A stretch of DNA of 64,000 nt. Source: Burkholderiales bacterium (GTDB lineage: Bacteria > Pseudomonadota > Gammaproteobacteria > Burkholderiales > SG8-39). Location of the stretch: the NCBI GenBank assembly GCA_017880775.1, contig JADGRQ010000014.1:24217-88216 (forward strand), written 5' to 3'. Position 1 is the first letter of the stretch. The number at the start of each line of letters is the position of its first letter. Below are positions 22,887 to 30,627 of the stretch, piece after piece. The notes beneath the pieces were generated by a model, which was not told the origin of the DNA, did not search any database, and saw only the letters and a program-made list of their open reading frames with translations. The position numbers were made by a program, and so were the translations under genes.

Positions 22887-23155
22887 GGCTCGACTCCGAC
22901 CAGAAGCCGGTCACGGGCAGCGACGGCTTCTACGTGGCGGAAAAGCTGATGTTCTACACGGCGATGGCGAGCGGCGCGGGGTGGGGCAAGGAGGTTCCCG
23001 ACATGCTGCGCAACGCAGACTGGAACTATGCCGTGTTCACGCTCGACAAGCAGCAGCGGCCCGGCGTGAATCAGGCCGAGTGCTACGCCTGCCACTAGCC
23101 GCTGGACAAGGTGAGCTACGTGTTCACGCTGAAGGAGCTCGCCGCGGCGAAGTAG
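22805..23155 (+). pseudogene. Cytochrome P460 fragment with premature stop
   Basis: From about 22805 the frame reads NAAVQAAKAGKTLPEGSVLF, then VHAARLDSDQKPV, GWGKEV, LRNADWNYAVFTLD and ECYACH, the second half of a cytochrome P460 domain ending at the CxxCH haem site. Directly after CH comes TAG (23096-23098) where the family has K-P-L-D-K. The frame continues as PLDKVSYVFTLKELAAAK to a second stop at 23155. The signal peptide and N-terminal half are missing, cut where HxlR sequence begins. A pseudogene by truncation plus a nonsense change. Confidence 0.8.
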
Positions 23156-23222
23156 GCGGGCTGCTCCGTCCCCTTCGCCGCGCTTGTCGAGGTCGCCGGG
23201 GGGGAAGGTCTGCGCGGGAGCG

Positions 23223-23236
23223 TTGATCCAGGTCAA
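23223..23236. promoter_or_regulatory. FNR/Anr-like box
   Basis: TTGATCCAGGTCAA matches the FNR/Anr half-sites TTGAT-N4-ATCAA at nine of ten positions. It lies 89 bp before the start of a 35-residue membrane protein, consistent with a low-oxygen-regulated promoter. The spacing is plausible for class II activation; no experiment is implied. Confidence 0.45.
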
Positions 23237-23324
23237 ACCCGGGTTGGTGAGCGCCACGGGTTTGTCCTGCGTCAATATGCGGTCGCATCGCGATGCCAGG
23301 ATCGCGGCATATGCGGAGCCGATC

Positions 23325-23432
23325 ATGAACACCGATGATTCACTCACGCCTGCTCGGGGACTGATGCTGGGAGTCTTGTTTTCGTTAGCCTTTTGGGCGC
23401 TCCTCCTCATGTGGCTCACAACACGGTTCTAG
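23325..23432 (+). CDS. 35-residue single-pass membrane protein
   Basis: A very short frame (MNTDDSLTPARG, then one hydrophobic helix LMLGVLFSLAFWALLLMWL and TTRF) with a GGAG about 6 bases before the ATG. One transmembrane segment with an acidic N-terminus resembles the tiny subunits of oxidases or pumps. An FNR-like box upstream hints at a respiratory role. No family can be named. Another micro-gene follows 43 bp downstream. Confidence 0.45.
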   Translation: MNTDDSLTPARGLMLGVLFSLAFWALLLMWLTTRF

Positions 23433-23475
23433 ACGACACGAACGCACACGAATCCCGGTCCGCAGGAGAACGCCC

Positions 23476-23625
23476 ATGAATGTTGCATCGGTCACGCGCG
23501 GGCTCCTCCGCGCAGCACTGGCCGCGGGCCTCGCGCTCGCCGCATCCGCCGCGAACGTGCCGCGCTGGTGGCAGTGGCGCATGGACCACGTGCCGGGCTG
23601 GACGGCGCGGCACTTGAGGAAGTAG
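23476..23625 (+). CDS. 49-residue exported or membrane peptide
   Basis: A 49-codon frame starting 8 bp after a strong AGGAG. Residues 7-25 form a hydrophobic signal-like helix ending ASA-AN, followed by a Trp/Arg-rich tail (VPRWWQWRMDHVPGW). It may be a secreted micro-protein. It lies 43 bp after the 35-residue membrane protein and may share its promoter. Unknown family. Confidence 0.4.
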   Translation: MNVASVTRGLLRAALAAGLALAASAANVPRWWQWRMDHVPGWTARHLRK

Positions 23626-23676
23626 CTGCGCTTGTCCGCTCGGTGCAACCGAAGAGCAGGTGCGGGACTTACTCCG

Positions 23677-24042
23677 TCAAAAGAGGCGTTCAGCAAGTTC
23701 CGCGAGGCGCCGGGCACGCTCCTCGGCATTCGGGGGAACTGATTCGAACCGGCGCGACGCGATCGCATGCGGGGCGACGATCGTCACCTCCGATCCGGGA
23801 AGAGGGATCAGTGCCGATGCGAGCGCGAGGGCGGCGCTGCCCTCGGAGCGGATGCATACATGAGAGTGCACCGTATCGCTGGCAATGTGATTCCGGAGGG
23901 CAAGCGCGCCCGCGCTTCCGGCAGGGTACCGCGCCGCCGGCGCGCGATGGCCGCCGGGCCGCTCCGCGACGACGAGCGTGCCGTCCTCGGCGATGTCCAC
24001 GCCGTAGTAGCGCTCGGGACGCGGCACAGACGCGGTTCTCAT
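23677..24042 (-). CDS. Hypothetical protein, 121 residues
   Basis: The frame starts at ATG 24042, overlapping the stop of the 54-residue membrane gene by 4 bp. The opening RYYGVDIAEDGTLVVAERPG has a short beta-hairpin character, and later HVCIRSEGSAALALASALIP reads as a buried helix. No signal peptide or recognised domain; it does not contain transposase catalytic motifs as far as I can see. The translational coupling to the upstream gene supports that it is real. Function not assigned. Confidence 0.5.
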   Translation of the reverse strand: MRTASVPRPERYYGVDIAEDGTLVVAERPGGHRAPAARYPAGSAGALALRNHIASDTVHSHVCIRSEGSAALALASALIPLPGSEVTIVAPHAIASRRFESVPPNAEERARRLAELAERLF

Positions 24043-24203
24043 GGCTGTGAGCTTTGCGGCCTGTGGACGTACAGGGCGTCTTGCACCTCCGGCGGCAGAT
24101 CGACCGCCCGGGTGTAGTAGCCGGACGCCACCACAATCAGGAACACCAACCCCGGAGCCCAAAGGCGCCGGAGCACAGCGGCGAATTTTTTGGCGATACG
24201 CAT
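24039..24203 (-). CDS. 54-residue single-pass membrane protein
   Basis: Starts at ATG 24203 after an excellent AAAGGAG ribosome site. One hydrophobic helix (APGLVFLIVVASGYYT, residues about 15-30) is preceded by a basic N-terminus (MRIAKKFAAVLRRLW) and followed by a short periplasmic tail containing DLPPEVQDALYVHRP. Positive-inside topology puts the C-terminus outside. Overlaps the 121-residue gene by 4 bp, so the two form a small operon. Unknown family. Confidence 0.5.
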   Translation of the reverse strand: MRIAKKFAAVLRRLWAPGLVFLIVVASGYYTRAVDLPPEVQDALYVHRPQSSQP

Positions 24204-24244
24204 GCGTGACTCCTTTCCGATGCCAAGATAGTAGGAGCCGCGCC

Positions 24245-24297
24245 GTAAGAACGGCGTAAAGAGTCGATTCGCTGCGGTAAGAACGGCGTAAAGAGTC
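24245..24297. repeat. 21-bp direct repeat (two copies, 32-bp period)
   Basis: GTAAGAACGGCGTAAAGAGTC occurs at 24245-24265 and 24277-24297. The second copy contains the first bases of the stop codon of the hotdog-dehydratase gene, so the repeat is a short tandem duplication at the 3' end of that gene and upstream of the 54-residue gene. Confidence 0.75.
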
Positions 24298-25111
24298 ATT
24301 TCGCCGCGTCGCTCAGGATGCCGCCATCTGCCCTCGGCCGGTAGATCGCCGTGTGCCGCACCTCCGCGACCGGCCGCATGCCCTCGCTCAGCACCAGGAC
24401 GTCTAGCTCCACGAACAGGTGCCCCTTGCGTTCGTAGTTTCCGACCACGCGCGAGCGCGCCGTCAAGGTTTCGCCGACATGAGCAACGCTGAAGTTCTGC
24501 ACCGCGCTGCCGACGTGGATCCACGGCCCGAGTCGCACGTTTTGCAGGAGCGCGAAATTGCACATCCGCAGCACCGTGCCGGGATGCACGAGGTTCTCGC
24601 GCGGATACAGTTGCTCGGTTTCGCGCACGTCCCGAAGATAGCCGGCGGCGAGCTCGGCGCCCACCTCCAACGGAAATGAATTCAGGCAGCCGCCGACCGG
24701 CAGCGTCGCCGGGCTCGCAGGCGAACGGTTCTCCGTCGCAGGCGGGCTGGCCGGCGGGAAGAGCTCCAGCACCGGCACAGCCGCGGCGTTTGCCGGAAGG
24801 CGCGCCGATCCGCTCGCGCAGCACCTGCCCCGGGACGTCAGCTCGATCGCAATCGCGTCGCCGTCTTCGCGCCCGGCCACCTCGGCAATTTCCCCGTCAT
24901 AGACCGGATGGGTGAACCGGCACTGCGCCGTCCCGCGCTCGAGAAACGCGCGGCCCCAGCGCTCCACCGGCAGATGCATCATGTAGGCGTACACGTCGAC
25001 CCCGGGCACCAGCGCGCCGGAAAATCCAAAACGCCGGGCCACCGTATCGTCGTGGATCTTGTTCTCGGAGCTGTGGGCGGTGTTGTAGGCCCGGACGCTA
25101 TAGGTGTTCAT
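24296..25111 (-). CDS. MaoC-like hotdog-fold dehydratase/hydratase family protein
   Basis: About 271 residues from the ATG at 25111. The N-terminal half carries the hotdog signature NKIHDDTVARRFGFSGALVP, where D and H are the candidate catalytic pair, and then GVDVYAYM. The C-terminal half reads as a second hotdog (VHPGTVLRMCNFALLQN and FSVAHVGETLTARSRVV). A double-hotdog organisation is typical of enoyl-CoA hydratase 2 relatives acting on acyl-CoA. It is divergent from the glutaredoxin-DinB gene, with 52 bp between the two starts. Confidence 0.75.
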   Translation of the reverse strand: MNTYSVRAYNTAHSSENKIHDDTVARRFGFSGALVPGVDVYAYMMHLPVERWGRAFLERGTAQCRFTHPVYDGEIAEVAGREDGDAIAIELTSRGRCCASGSARLPANAAAVPVLELFPPASPPATENRSPASPATLPVGGCLNSFPLEVGAELAAGYLRDVRETEQLYPRENLVHPGTVLRMCNFALLQNVRLGPWIHVGSAVQNFSVAHVGETLTARSRVVGNYERKGHLFVELDVLVLSEGMRPVAEVRHTAIYRPRADGGILSDAAK

Positions 25112-25163
25112 CGGTTTGGGCGTACCATTTACCAGTGATGGGACTTGGGGAGGGGCTGACCAA

Positions 25164-25919
25164 ATGGATGCATTGCGTGTGTACTGGCGGCAGGGCTGCT
25201 CGAGCTGCGTGAAGGTGAAAGAGTACCTCACGGGGCTCGGCGTGGAGTTCGAGTCGGTCGACGTCGGCGCGCGGCCGCAGGCCATGGAAGAACTGCGCGA
25301 GATGGGCGTGCGCACGGTTCCGGTCGTTGCGCGTGGCCGCGATTACGTGTTCGCGCAGGCGCTCGAGGATGTGTCGCGCTTCATCGGCCGCGAGTTCCGT
25401 GCCGACCACCTGCCTCCCGGAGTGCTGATGGAGAAATGGCTCAGGGTGCTCGCGGCGGCGCAGCGCTATGCGCTGCAGATTCCTCGCGAGCGTCTGCTCG
25501 AGCGCGCGACGCCGGGCCGCGACCGCAGCATCCGCGACCTCGCCTATCACGTCTTCCAGGTTCCCGAGGTTTTCCTCGAGGCGGTGGAGAATGGCGTCGA
25601 GGATCTCGTCACGGGGTACAACGCGCCGCCGCCCCCCGATGTGAAGTCGGTCGAGCAGATTCGCTCTTATGGGGAAAAGACAGGCAGGAGACTTGACGCG
25701 TGGTGGGCTTCCCTGCCCGACAAATCCTGCCGGCAGACGGTGAAGACCTATTACGGCGCGCGTCCGCTGCACGAGCTGCTCGAGCGCTGTACCTGGCATT
25801 CGGCGCAGCATGCACGCCAACTCATCGACGTGCTCGAACGATTCGGCATCGCCGCCGACAAGCCGCTCACCGCGCGTGACTACGCCGGCCTGCCGATGCC
25901 CGCCGGGCTCTGGGAGTAG
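25164..25919 (+). CDS. Glutaredoxin-DinB domain fusion protein
   Basis: 251 residues from the ATG at 25164. Residues ~1-80 are a glutaredoxin-like domain with an intact CSSC active site (WRQGCSSCVKVKEYL) and the cis-proline element VRTVPVVARG. After a linker, residues ~95-240 form a DinB-like four-helix domain with candidate metal histidines in LAYHVFQVPEV and CTWHSAQHARQLI. DinB-fold proteins include thiol-dependent (bacillithiol, mycothiol, glutathione) transferases, so an attached glutaredoxin suggests thiol chemistry. No partner gene is adjacent apart from the divergent hotdog enzyme. Confidence 0.82.
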   Translation: MDALRVYWRQGCSSCVKVKEYLTGLGVEFESVDVGARPQAMEELREMGVRTVPVVARGRDYVFAQALEDVSRFIGREFRADHLPPGVLMEKWLRVLAAAQRYALQIPRERLLERATPGRDRSIRDLAYHVFQVPEVFLEAVENGVEDLVTGYNAPPPPDVKSVEQIRSYGEKTGRRLDAWWASLPDKSCRQTVKTYYGARPLHELLERCTWHSAQHARQLIDVLERFGIAADKPLTARDYAGLPMPAGLWE

Positions 25920-25964
25920 CCATAGCTCTGCGAGCCTGGAGCCAAGCGGCGCATGCCGCGCCAT

Positions 25965-26773
25965 TCAATCGACCTTGATATTGGCTTCCTTGATCACGCG
26001 CCCCCACTTGGCGAAATCGGCCTTGATCTTGTCGACGGTTTGGGCAGGGTTCAGGAATTGCGCATCGCAACCGGTGGCGTTGAGTTGTTCCCGGAGGTTC
26101 TTGTCCTCGCCCGCCTTCAGCAGCGCCTGCGTCAGGCGCGAGATCACCTCGGGCGGAAGGCCGGCCGGCCCGACGAGCCCGTACCAGGCGGTGGAATCGA
26201 ATCCCTTCAAGCCCACTTCGTCCATGGTCGGCACATCCGGAAACGCACCGGAACGCATGGGGGACGTCACGGCCAGCGCCCGTATCTTGCCGCTCTTGAC
26301 CGCGCCCACTGCCGGGCCCAGCGACGAGAACAGCATCGGCACCTGGCCGCCCATCAGGTCGGTCATCGCCGGCCCGCCGCCCTTGTAGGGAATGTGCAGC
26401 AGGTTCGCCCCGGTGACGCTCTTGAAATATTCGCCCGACAAGTGATGCGGCCCGGCTACTCCCGAGGTGCCGTAGCTCCACTTGGATGGATCTCGCTTGG
26501 AGGCGGCCACCACATCGGCCACGCTGTTGAACGGCGTCGCCCGACGGGCTTGTATTCCATGACCAAGGGCTGACCCAGCAAGGTCTCGAGCACCTTGGCC
26601 AACGGACGAATGCCGGCATCCGCCGATCCTCCGGGGGCGTAGCCGACCATCACCCGGATCGGCTTGCCGGGATATCCCTGCGCGTGCAGTTGCGGCGCCC
26701 ACGCGGCGGCAGCCGCGAGGATGACGGCCGCGAATCGCTTCAACATGAACTGTCTACGACGGACTTGGCTCAT
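25965..26773 (-). pseudogene. Bug-family solute-binding protein, frameshifted with internal deletion
   Basis: The N-terminus (26773 to about 26545) gives a signal peptide and VMVGYAPGGSADAG, then LVMEYKPVG. There the frame changes and resumes as ATPFNSVADVVAASKRDPSK and continues correctly (YGTSGVAGPHHLSGEYF, HIPYKGGGPAMTDLMGG) to a normal end at 25965. About 60-70 residues that should lie at the junction (the P-G-A-G-G-N and A-P-D-G-Y-T-L segments) are missing. The C-terminal ~190 codons are undamaged, so the event may be recent. Confidence 0.82.
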
Positions 26774-26810
26774 TACCCCTTCCCGGCGGAGCCTGCAGAA
26801 AATTCTACGC

Positions 26811-27875
26811 TCAGCGCCGAGGCGCCTGCTGCAGCAGCTCGGCGAGGTTCTGCTTCCACAGCTTCGCCATGCCGGTGGTGCCGTGGCCGCGCGTGTCCGG
26901 GCCGCCCGGGATCAGCACGTAGCGCGCGTTCGTGATGCGCTTCACCTCGCGCTCCATCACGCCGAGCTCGGGCGGGTTGCGCTCGTCGTCCGACGAGTTG
27001 AGCGCGAGCACCGTGGCCTGGATGCGCTCCAGGCCCGGCGACGGGTCGTAGTCGTACGACGATTCCCACTGGTAGAGGACGTCATTGGCGTCGCCGCGGA
27101 AGGGCTCGGCGAGCCTCTTGTCGATGAGCTCGTCCGCCTTCGCGGCGCTCGGCGCCTGCTTGTACAGCGCCTGGTTACCGCCGATGGTGGCGAGGTTGAA
27201 GTAGAGCAGGTGCGTCTGCATGCCGCGCGGCTGCGCGGAGTAGTTGCCGTTATTCCACTCCGGGTCGTTGCGGATCGACTGGGTGAGCATGCGGCGCAGC
27301 GCCCAGTTGCGGCCGGACATCGCGACCGGAAGGCAGGCCATCGGCACCAGCGCGTCCATGAGCTCCGGGTAGCGCGTCCCCCAGATCCAGGCCTGCATGC
27401 CGCCCATGGAATTGCCGAGCACGAGGCGCAGGTGCTTCACGCCCAGGCCCTCGGTCACGAGCCGGTATTGCGCCAGCACCATGTCGTCGTAGTTGTAGCG
27501 CGGAAACTTCATGCGCAGGCCGTCGGAAGGCCGGGTGGATTTCCCGGTGCCGAGGGCGTCGGGCAGGATGACGTAGTAGCGGCTCGCGTCGAGCGGCTGC
27601 CCGGGCCCGAACAACTCGCCGGCGAAATCCTTCGTCAGCAGGCCGGCCCCGGAGCCGCCGGTGCCATGCAGGATCAGCACCGGCTCGCCCGAGGGCGCGC
27701 CGATCGTGGTGTAGTGCAGCTTCACCTCCGGAAACACTTCGCCCGCGTGGAAGCGGAAATTGCGCGCCACCCAGTCGCCCTGCTTCGGCTCGGGGTAGTC
27801 CGCGGCGCGCGCGGAAAGCGCGGCGCAGAACAGCACGGCGAACAACAGCAGCGCAAAACGGTACGACGATCTCAT
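26811..27875 (-). CDS. Exported alpha/beta hydrolase, MetX-like
   Basis: 354 residues from the ATG at 27875, preceded by GGGAGGAG. A Sec signal peptide (to about residue 25, ALSARA-AD) makes it periplasmic. The fold resembles homoserine O-acetyltransferase (MetX) relatives: VLILHGTGGSG (oxyanion), nucleophile elbow LGNSMGGMQ (Ser about 138), LNSSDDERNPP with the acid, and the histidine in DTRGHGTTG. A signal peptide is unusual for a biosynthetic acyltransferase, so it more likely acts as a hydrolase on an exported or imported ester. Monocistronic. Confidence 0.82.
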   Translation of the reverse strand: MRSSYRFALLLFAVLFCAALSARAADYPEPKQGDWVARNFRFHAGEVFPEVKLHYTTIGAPSGEPVLILHGTGGSGAGLLTKDFAGELFGPGQPLDASRYYVILPDALGTGKSTRPSDGLRMKFPRYNYDDMVLAQYRLVTEGLGVKHLRLVLGNSMGGMQAWIWGTRYPELMDALVPMACLPVAMSGRNWALRRMLTQSIRNDPEWNNGNYSAQPRGMQTHLLYFNLATIGGNQALYKQAPSAAKADELIDKRLAEPFRGDANDVLYQWESSYDYDPSPGLERIQATVLALNSSDDERNPPELGVMEREVKRITNARYVLIPGGPDTRGHGTTGMAKLWKQNLAELLQQAPRR

Positions 27876-28046
27876 GGCTCCTCCCGGGATGATTGGCATT
27901 GCGGGCTATTTTGCGCCGGATCGGCCGGCGCTTGCATGTTGCGGCGCACTCTGGGCTTAATGCCCGTTCGATAAGAACTTCCCCGCCGCGATTCATTGCT
28001 TAATGACCGAGTCCGACGCTGCGATCGTTCATTGATAAGCTCCACC

Positions 28047-28451
28047 ATGTCTATCCGCTTTCCTGTCTGTGCGGCAGCCTCACTCTTCATCGTGTTTTCC
28101 GGATCCCTGCTTGCCCAACAGCAGGAAGGCGCTCTCGAGTTGCAGCGACTCCAAGCCGCGCTGTCGGTGATCAACGCGGAAATCAGGGCCAATCTCGATC
28201 AGGTCATGGCGTTGCAAGAGGCGATCAAGGCGAACTCCCGGACGCCGCTGGAGGCGCAGGGGCGCTCACCCGATGCCGTATCGTTTGACGATGTGGCGGC
28301 GGCGCAGCGACGGGCGATTGAAAACGATGCGGCGATCAACGCCCGGCTCGACGCGATTCTGGCGCGAAGCGCCGCGCTCGAAGCGGAAAAACAGCCGCTC
28401 CTGGAGCGGATTCGGGAACTCCTTCAGGTGCCGCAGGCATCGCCCAGATAG
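28047..28451 (+). CDS. Exported coiled-coil protein of unknown function
   Basis: 134 residues with a Sec signal peptide (MSIRFPVCAAASLFIVFSGS, cleavage near LLA-QQ). The mature part is nearly all helical, rich in Glu, Ala, Arg and Leu in heptad-like order (ELQRLQAALSVINAEIRANL; later ARLDAILARSAALEAEK), so it is probably a periplasmic coiled coil. No named domain. The frame opens further upstream, but the signal peptide fixes the ATG at 28047. It converges on the MBL gene with 4 bp between stops. Confidence 0.6.
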   Translation: MSIRFPVCAAASLFIVFSGSLLAQQQEGALELQRLQAALSVINAEIRANLDQVMALQEAIKANSRTPLEAQGRSPDAVSFDDVAAAQRRAIENDAAINARLDAILARSAALEAEKQPLLERIRELLQVPQASPR

Positions 28452-28455
28452 AGCG

Positions 28456-29271
28456 TCACCCAACTGCATCTGGAATGATTGCAGGCGCCACGTCCAGCCG
28501 CACGGCGATGTCGCGCAAATTCTCACGCGCAGGCGGATAGCGCTTCATGACGAGCGGGTCATGGCCCGGCACGATATGGCCGGGTGTCTCGGCGAGGGCG
28601 CGCAGCCTGTCGTAGCCCTCGATCGTCGCGCCCACGTCGAACACCGTGGGAAAGCAGCGCGCGGTCTCGAAGTGCTCGTAATAGTGGCTGGTGTCGGACG
28701 CGACGACCACCCACCCGCGCTGCGTGTGAACCCGTACGCATTGCATGCCCGCCGTATGCCCGCCGATGCGGTGCAGGCTGATGCCGGGCGCGAGCTCGGC
28801 GTCACCGTTGTGGAACGTGACGCGGCCGCTGTACACCAGCCGGATCATGCCCTCGATGTCGGCGACTTCGAAGCTGTGGCTGAAGCGCGCGTGGCACATG
28901 TGGCGCCCCGTCGCGAAGCGCATCTCGTCGTCCTGGACGTGGAACTGCGCGTTGGGAAAGGATCGATAGCCGCCGACATGGTCGTAATGAAAGTGCGTGA
29001 TGACGACGTCGCGGATCGAATCCGCCGCGATGCCGAGCGCGGCGAGGCCGTCGGCCGGGTGGCGCAGGTAGTCGCGCTTGCGCCGCGCGCCGGTTTCCGC
29101 AGTGAACCCGGTGTCGATCACGACCGTGCGCTCGGGACTGCGCGCCGCCCAGACGTAGTAGTCCATCGGCATGGGGACATCGTGCGGATCGCCGCCTAGG
29201 AAGTGGGCGGGACGGCGCGCGCCGCGCGTGGCGTAGCGCACCGCGAACAGCTCGTAGGCCGGAAGGCTCAT
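28456..29271 (-). CDS. MBL-fold lactonase-like hydrolase (AttM/AHL-lactonase type), second copy
   Basis: A 271-residue metallo-beta-lactamase-fold enzyme with the dinuclear site THFHYDHVGG (HxHxDH), the histidine in RIGGHTAGMQ, the bridging aspartate in VVASDTSHYYEHF and the last histidine in PGHIVPGHDPLV. This set resembles N-acyl-homoserine lactone and other lactonases. It is the last gene of the seven-gene operon read from 36119, 10 bp after a PrpD gene. It shares its layout and many motifs (MSLPxYE start, SHYYEHFET, PGHDPLVM-x-RYPPA) with the copy at 32594-33391, so the two are paralogues. Confidence 0.85.
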   Translation of the reverse strand: MSLPAYELFAVRYATRGARRPAHFLGGDPHDVPMPMDYYVWAARSPERTVVIDTGFTAETGARRKRDYLRHPADGLAALGIAADSIRDVVITHFHYDHVGGYRSFPNAQFHVQDDEMRFATGRHMCHARFSHSFEVADIEGMIRLVYSGRVTFHNGDAELAPGISLHRIGGHTAGMQCVRVHTQRGWVVVASDTSHYYEHFETARCFPTVFDVGATIEGYDRLRALAETPGHIVPGHDPLVMKRYPPARENLRDIAVRLDVAPAIIPDAVG

Positions 29272-29281
29272 GGATTCGCCC

Positions 29282-30625
29282 TCATGGATTCCCCCGTGGG
29301 ACGAGCAGCCGGGTGAGCGCGCTCACGTCGGACATCGTCTCGAGGACGTTCACCGCGTCGCGCACCGCGCCGGCCTGGTCGCCCAGCCGCGGCGTGGCGA
29401 GCGACAAAAACTTGTCCTCGACCTCCCGCGGCGCGAGCGGCCATTCTGGCTCGCCGCGCGCATTGTCGACCGCATGTCGGACGGCCCGTCCATCGTCCAG
29501 CTCGATTTCGACTTCGGCCGCCCGCTTGTCGGGATAGCCCGCGTCGAGCCCCGGATCCACCTCCACCGCGATGCGACGCATCATCGAGCGCACTGCCGGA
29601 TCCGCGAGCCGCTCGGCGGTGTACTGGAAGATCGATGCGTTACCGTGAACCAGCGCCACCGCGATTGAAAAGCCGATGCTGAACTGCGCCTGCTCGCCGT
29701 TCTGCGGCGGCTCGATCGCGGCGGCTCGCGTGACCGTATCGACCCTGGCCCGCACGCGCCGCACGCGCGCAGGATCGATGCGCTCGGCCGCAACCAGCTC
29801 GAGCGTGGCATCGAGCGGCGCGTGGTTGCCGCGGCATCCTGCATGGCGCTTGAGATACGTCTCGCCGATGCGATATGCGCTGCCGAGTCCCGCGACGATG
29901 GAAGGCGCATCCACCGTCCCCGCGAAGGCGGGCAGGAACCCTTTTTCGAAAATCTCCGCTGCGCCCTCTAGTCCCGATTGCGCGAGCGTCACCGCGACGA
30001 TTCCACCCTCGCAGCTTCGCGCGACCTGGATCGGCTGGCTCGCGGAGCTCTTCAGCGCCTCCTTCAAGCCGACGCCCAGGTTGGCCGCGATCGCGATGGC
30101 ATGGCCGGAGGCCTCGGCGGAGATCTTGCGCAGGCTCGCCACGGCGGCCGCCGAAGACGCCGCGCCGAGAACGGCGGTGCTCTGGAAGCCGCGCACCACC
30201 GTCGCCGGGTAGATCGCGCGCCCAAGTCGAAGGAAGACTTCGTAGCCGACCGCCACGGCGGCGATCAAATCCGCGCCCGAAAGGTGCCGCACTTCGGCTT
30301 CGGCCACGGCCGCCGGGATCACGACCGACGAGGGATGGCCGCCGGTGAAACGCGATCCGTCCTCGAGATAGGTGGAGTGTGCGGCGAAGCTGTTTACCAG
30401 CGCCGCCTCGCGCGCTGTCCCGGTGAGCGCCGCACCCCAGACCTGGGCGCTTCCGTGTGACGATTCGACAAGCGCGAGCACGACGCGATGATGGCCGAGC
30501 TCCACGCCCGCGAGCCCCGCCCCGAGCGTGTCGAGGATGCGCAGCTTGAGCGCCGCGACGACGTCGGCCGGCAGCGTATCAAGCCGTACCCCCGCGGCGA
30601 ATCGACCCAGTGCCGCCGCCAGCAT
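29282..30625 (-). CDS. MmgE/PrpD family protein (third copy in the operon)
   Basis: 447 residues, starting 2 bp after the stop of the Bug gene. MmgE/PrpD fold: helical N-terminal domain with ILDTLGAGLAGVELG, NSFAAHSTYLEDGSRFTGGH (where 2-methylcitrate dehydratases carry the substrate-binding D/H), SAVALGAASSAAA-like helix, and a mixed C-terminal lid domain. Known members dehydrate 2-methylcitrate, decarboxylate cis-aconitate or epimerise iminodisuccinate. The real substrate here is unknown. It is more divergent than the two at the start of the operon. Confidence 0.82.
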   Translation of the reverse strand: MLAAALGRFAAGVRLDTLPADVVAALKLRILDTLGAGLAGVELGHHRVVLALVESSHGSAQVWGAALTGTAREAALVNSFAAHSTYLEDGSRFTGGHPSSVVIPAAVAEAEVRHLSGADLIAAVAVGYEVFLRLGRAIYPATVVRGFQSTAVLGAASSAAAVASLRKISAEASGHAIAIAANLGVGLKEALKSSASQPIQVARSCEGGIVAVTLAQSGLEGAAEIFEKGFLPAFAGTVDAPSIVAGLGSAYRIGETYLKRHAGCRGNHAPLDATLELVAAERIDPARVRRVRARVDTVTRAAAIEPPQNGEQAQFSIGFSIAVALVHGNASIFQYTAERLADPAVRSMMRRIAVEVDPGLDAGYPDKRAAEVEIELDDGRAVRHAVDNARGEPEWPLAPREVEDKFLSLATPRLGDQAGAVRDAVNVLETMSDVSALTRLLVPRGNP

Positions 30626-30627
30626 CG

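Noticed and set aside
23677..24042. The 121-residue protein as an IS110-type transposase
   Set aside because: The YYGVDI opening is superficially similar, but no DEDD residues or serine motif follow and there are no repeats around it.
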